Of a DNA stretch of 7,051 nucleotides, positions 4,898 through 7,051 are shown one piece after another. A program made the position numbers and the translations under genes. The notes under the pieces were generated by a model. The model ran no database searches and had not been told where the DNA came from. It saw only the letters and a list, made by a program, of their open reading frames with translations. This DNA is from CBDTTW01 sp965363675. Its GTDB lineage: Bacteria; Bacteroidota; Rhodothermia; Rhodothermales; DASSAV01. The stretch covers positions 1-7,051 of the forward strand of contig CBDTTW010000158.1 in NCBI GenBank assembly GCA_965363675.1, given 5' to 3'. Every line of letters begins with the position of its first letter. The first letter of the stretch is position 1.

Positions 4898-6310
4898 ATG
4901 AAAACCCTGAATGCCCCCAGAGGCGCCGGCCGGTTCGCCGCCGTGCTGCTCGTCGTCGCGGCTTCGCTGTGCCTCGGCCTTTCGGCCCACGCGCAGGACC
5001 GCCCCACGCAGCGCCAGATGCGCACGTACATCCCGCAAGATCAGCTCGTCTCGTTCCTGCCCTCGACGCCCTTCGACCAGTTCGTCGATTTCCTGAACCC
5101 GATCTTCCAGCGGGTGACCGGCAAGCAGATCATCGACGCCGAGACGCGCAAGGACCCCATCGGCGTTTCGATCTCGGGCATGCACTTTTTCGATGCGCTC
5201 GAACTGGTGCTCGACTACAACGGCCTCGGCTACCGCGAAACGGACCGCTTTTTCATGGTCGAAGAAGGCCGCCCGGGCGGGCTGACCATCGGCGCCGACG
5301 ACCGGGGCACGAACAGCCTCGGCGTCTCGCCCACGTCGCCGAACGCGCCCAAGCCGGCGCTCGCCACGCTGGGCACGCGCGAAATCCAGATCAGCGCCGT
5401 GCTGTTCGACCTCAACCAGACGCGCGCCCGCGAGCTGGGCATCGACTGGAACGTGTTCTTCGGCAGCGAGCAGGGCGGCAGCCAGAGCGGCGGCGGCTCG
5501 GGCGGCGGCTCGGACCCCGGCGAGCAGCAGGACCGCCCGCGCTTCTTCCTGCGCACCGACCGCCTGTTCGAGAACCTCAGCGATTACCTGATCGCCCCGG
5601 AGGCCATCGACATCTCGCAGCTCACGCAGCTTTTCCGCCTGCTGGAGTCCAACGGCGTCGGCGAGACCATCGCCAACCCGCAGGTGACCGTGCAGAGCGG
5701 CCAGAAGGGCGAAATTCAGATCGGCTCGGACATTCCGGTGCAAACGCGCGACTTCGCGGGCAACACCATCACGCAGTTCTTCTCGACCGGCATCATCGTC
5801 AACGTGACGCCGACGCTCATCTCGGAAGCCGCCGACGACTCGGTGGGCGCCGCCAAGACGGACTTCATCCACCTGAACGTGCTCGTCGAGAAATCGAGCA
5901 GCCGCCCGTCGCTCTCGGGTCCGATCATCGACAAGAACACGGCCAACACGCAGGTGCTGCTGCTCGACAACGAGCAGACGGTGATCGGCGGGTTGTACTC
6001 GACCGAAGAAACGCTCTCGCGGCGCGGCATCCCGATCCTGAAGGATTTGCCGGGCTGGGTGTTCGGGCTGCGCTACATCTTCGGCTACGAGCAGAAGAGC
6101 CAGTCGCAGCGCGAGCTGCTGATCGTGCTGCAAGCCAAGATCCTGGAGCCGCTGGAGGCGCGGGCCAACAAGCCGCTGCGCGAGGACCTGGTGCGCCGGC
6201 ATCAGGAGGACGTGCAGCAGCGCCTGGTCCGGTTCAACCCGAACTCGCCCCTGGTGCGCAAGGGCATCACGCTGGGCGCCGACGGCAAGGCGCCGGAGCC
6301 GCAGAAATAA
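4898..6310 (+). CDS. pilQ: Short PilQ/GspD-family outer-membrane secretin
   Basis: 470 residues from ATG 4898. A Sec signal peptide (Arg-containing n-region, hydrophobic core about 13-28) has likely cleavage at AHA-QD (32/33). One N-terminal domain of the STN/N0 type follows (about 50-122), with FDQFVDFLNPIFQRVTGKQI and FFDALELVLDYNGLGYRE. The secretin domain starts near 160 with REIQISAVLFDLNQTRARELGIDW. It continues with IANPQVTVQSGQKGEIQIGSDIPV (258-281), FFSTGIIVNVTPTLI (294-308), TQVLLLDNEQTVIGGLYSTEE (351-371) and IPILKDLPGWVFGLRYIFGY, ending in ELLIVLQAKILEP. All of these are hallmark secretin motifs. A Gly/Ser-rich stretch interrupts the domain at 193-205. A charged tail of about 50 residues follows the last strand. 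PilQ-type proteins usually run to 600-770 residues and carry AMIN and/or further N domains, none of which is recognisable here. The family forms a homo-oligomeric gated pore through which the pilus passes. It is the last gene of the cluster; the PilQ label rests on its neighbours. Confidence 0.9.
   Translation: MKTLNAPRGAGRFAAVLLVVAASLCLGLSAHAQDRPTQRQMRTYIPQDQLVSFLPSTPFDQFVDFLNPIFQRVTGKQIIDAETRKDPIGVSISGMHFFDALELVLDYNGLGYRETDRFFMVEEGRPGGLTIGADDRGTNSLGVSPTSPNAPKPALATLGTREIQISAVLFDLNQTRARELGIDWNVFFGSEQGGSQSGGGSGGGSDPGEQQDRPRFFLRTDRLFENLSDYLIAPEAIDISQLTQLFRLLESNGVGETIANPQVTVQSGQKGEIQIGSDIPVQTRDFAGNTITQFFSTGIIVNVTPTLISEAADDSVGAAKTDFIHLNVLVEKSSSRPSLSGPIIDKNTANTQVLLLDNEQTVIGGLYSTEETLSRRGIPILKDLPGWVFGLRYIFGYEQKSQSQRELLIVLQAKILEPLEARANKPLREDLVRRHQEDVQQRLVRFNPNSPLVRKGITLGADGKAPEPQK
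5474..5515 (+). repeat. Gly/Ser low-complexity tract inside the secretin gene
   Basis: The codons run GGC GGC AGC, then repeats of GGC GGC GGC TCG, encoding GGSQSGGGSGGGSD (secretin residues 193-206). The tract is an imperfect GGC-rich repeat in frame, prone to length change by slippage without breaking the reading frame. Confidence 0.75.
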
Positions 6311-6328
6311 CGAAGCGCGTACGCACTT

Positions 6329-6372
6329 CGGAGGCGGGGCGTTCGTTCGGAGCGCTCCGCCTTCGCTATTTT
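6329..6372 (+). terminator. Rho-independent terminator closing the pilus cluster
   Basis: A 13-bp stem pairs 6329-6341 with 6353-6365, including two G.T wobble pairs, around an 11-base loop. CTATTTT (6366-6372) follows directly. It begins 19 bases after the secretin stop, as expected for the end of the transcript. A small upstream inverted repeat (6311-6315 with 6326-6330) overlaps and may be an alternative fold. Confidence 0.78.
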
Positions 6373-6438
6373 AGACGGCTGCTCTGCCCCGCCCGTTTCC
6401 GGCAGGAGGCGCGCCCCTATCCGCTACGCTGCCGCCCT

Positions 6439-7051
6439 ATGCCCATGCGCCTGCTTTTCGCCCTGCTCGTTTTTGCCGGCGCCGGCTTGCTGGGGGCCTG
6501 CGGCGCGTTTCGGGAGCCGGCTGCGCCGCCGCGTCCCACGCCGGCGCAGCCCTACTGGAACGACGCCTTGCTGGCCGAGCATCTGCGGTTTTTCAACGGC
6601 GCTTCGGCGGGCGGGCGGGCCACGGGCACGCCGGGCTTCGGGCTGGCGGCCTCGTACGCGGCGGCGCGCCTGGCCGAGTTCGAGTTGCAGCCGGGTCTGG
6701 CCGGGGGGTTCCGGACGCCGTTTGCGTTCCGACTGAACCAGGTGCGCCGGGCGTCGCTGCGGGCGGTAGGCCCCGCCGACTCGCTCGTGCTGGCGCCCCT
6801 GGCCGACTTCGTGGCCGACGGCCGCAGCGACTCCGGCAGCGTCTCTGCGACGGGGCTGCTCCTGGCGCCCGACGCTCTTTCGGAAGCGCCGCCGGCCGCG
6901 TACGACGCCGCGACCCCCGAGCTTGCGCTTTTGCCCGCAGGCGGCCGGCTGCTCGTGCTGCCGGCGCGCGCCGCCTCGACGCAGGCGTTGCAGACGGCCG
7001 CCGCTCTGGGCGCGCGCGGCGTGCTCGTGGTGGGCGACCTCTCGCTGGCGC
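6439..7051 (+). CDS. Putative M28-type aminopeptidase lipoprotein, N-terminal part
   Basis: Open from ATG 6439 (a second in-frame ATG at 6445 is equally possible) to the window edge: 204 complete codons with no stop, so the 3' end is missing. A hydrophobic signal sequence ends in a lipobox, LGAC, with the lipidated cysteine at residue 21 (codon 6499). A proline-rich linker follows. WNDALLAEHLRFFNGAS, then GGRATGTPGFGLAASYAAARLAEFELQPG and FRTPF, match the N-terminal pattern of secreted M28 peptidases (hl..L..d.l.GR..gt.g...A..yia..f...Gl.P). The rest would be the start of an inserted PA domain; the segment at 169-204 has alternating hydrophobic strands ending GARGVLVVGD, typical of PA domains. 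The zinc ligands of the catalytic domain lie beyond the window, so activity cannot be judged. The gene is cut off from the pilus cluster by a terminator. No clear promoter or Shine-Dalgarno is seen in 6373-6438; a purine block at 6403-6408 (AGGAGG) is too distant from the start. Confidence 0.72.
   Translation, partial: MPMRLLFALLVFAGAGLLGACGAFREPAAPPRPTPAQPYWNDALLAEHLRFFNGASAGGRATGTPGFGLAASYAAARLAEFELQPGLAGGFRTPFAFRLNQVRRASLRAVGPADSLVLAPLADFVADGRSDSGSVSATGLLLAPDALSEAPPAAYDAATPELALLPAGGRLLVLPARAASTQALQTAAALGARGVLVVGDLSLA

Noticed and set aside
4889..6202. Minus-strand open frame of 437 codons opposite the secretin gene
   Set aside because: It is an antisense shadow of a confidently identified secretin, with low-complexity Ala/Arg/Val/Leu composition and no motif.
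6433..6445. 13-base exact match CGCCCTATGCCCA, also at 650-662, both upstream of or at gene starts
   Set aside because: A repeat of this length is close to chance expectation in a GC-rich window this size, and the flanks share nothing further.
6473..6736. Small plus-strand open frame of 87 codons within the lipoprotein gene
   Set aside because: It is out of frame with the lipobox-containing frame from 6439, which stays open to the window end and shows M28 family patterns.
1..7051. CRISPR array, insertion sequence, tRNA or rRNA gene
   Set aside because: No spaced direct repeats, transposase motifs, terminal inverted repeats or recognisable tRNA/rRNA sequence were seen. The window is almost fully explained by the six genes and their short gaps.

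Overview
This window is strongly GC-rich and carries most of a type IV pilus (or type IV pilus-like) envelope-machine locus, all on the + strand. It then runs into the start of an unrelated lipoprotein peptidase gene. The host is a Gram-negative (diderm) bacterium, because there is an outer-membrane secretin with a Sec signal peptide and a lipobox lipoprotein. Several starts have poor or no Shine-Dalgarno sequence and the genes are high-GC, which would fit a high-GC Bacteroidota-related lineage such as Rhodothermota. That placement is inference from gene style only and is not demonstrated.

Layout: positions 1-443 are the 3' end of a PilB/GspE-type assembly ATPase, followed by a good intrinsic terminator (484-523). 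A short AT-rich stretch and a possible sigma70-like promoter (575-627) precede a four-gene cluster at 682-6310. The cluster encodes a PilT-like ATPase; a PilM-PilN fusion (cytoplasmic actin-like domain, one membrane segment, periplasmic PilN domain); a PilO-PilP fusion (one membrane segment, coiled coil, PilO domain, C-terminal PilP-like beta domain); and a short PilQ-type secretin. The gaps are 34, 39 and 72 bp, so the four are probably co-transcribed. A strong hairpin without a T-tract lies before the secretin gene. A second intrinsic terminator (6329-6372) closes the cluster. From 6439 to the window end is the N-terminal part of a lipoprotein of the M28/PA-domain aminopeptidase type.

How the genes work together: PilB powers pilus polymerisation and a PilT-type motor would power depolymerisation. 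PilM/N/O/P form the inner-membrane alignment complex that links the motors to the PilQ secretin pore. Here the usual four alignment proteins are condensed into two fusion proteins. The PilT-like protein has glycine-lysine where the family normally has the acidic pair of the Asp box, although Walker A and Walker B are intact. The actin-like PilM domain seems to have lost its nucleotide-binding signatures. The secretin is short, with a single recognisable N domain. Together these suggest a divergent, streamlined type IV pilus machine. No pilin, PilC/GspF or prepilin peptidase gene is visible, so whether it makes a retractile pilus or is a secretion-type relative cannot be settled from this window.
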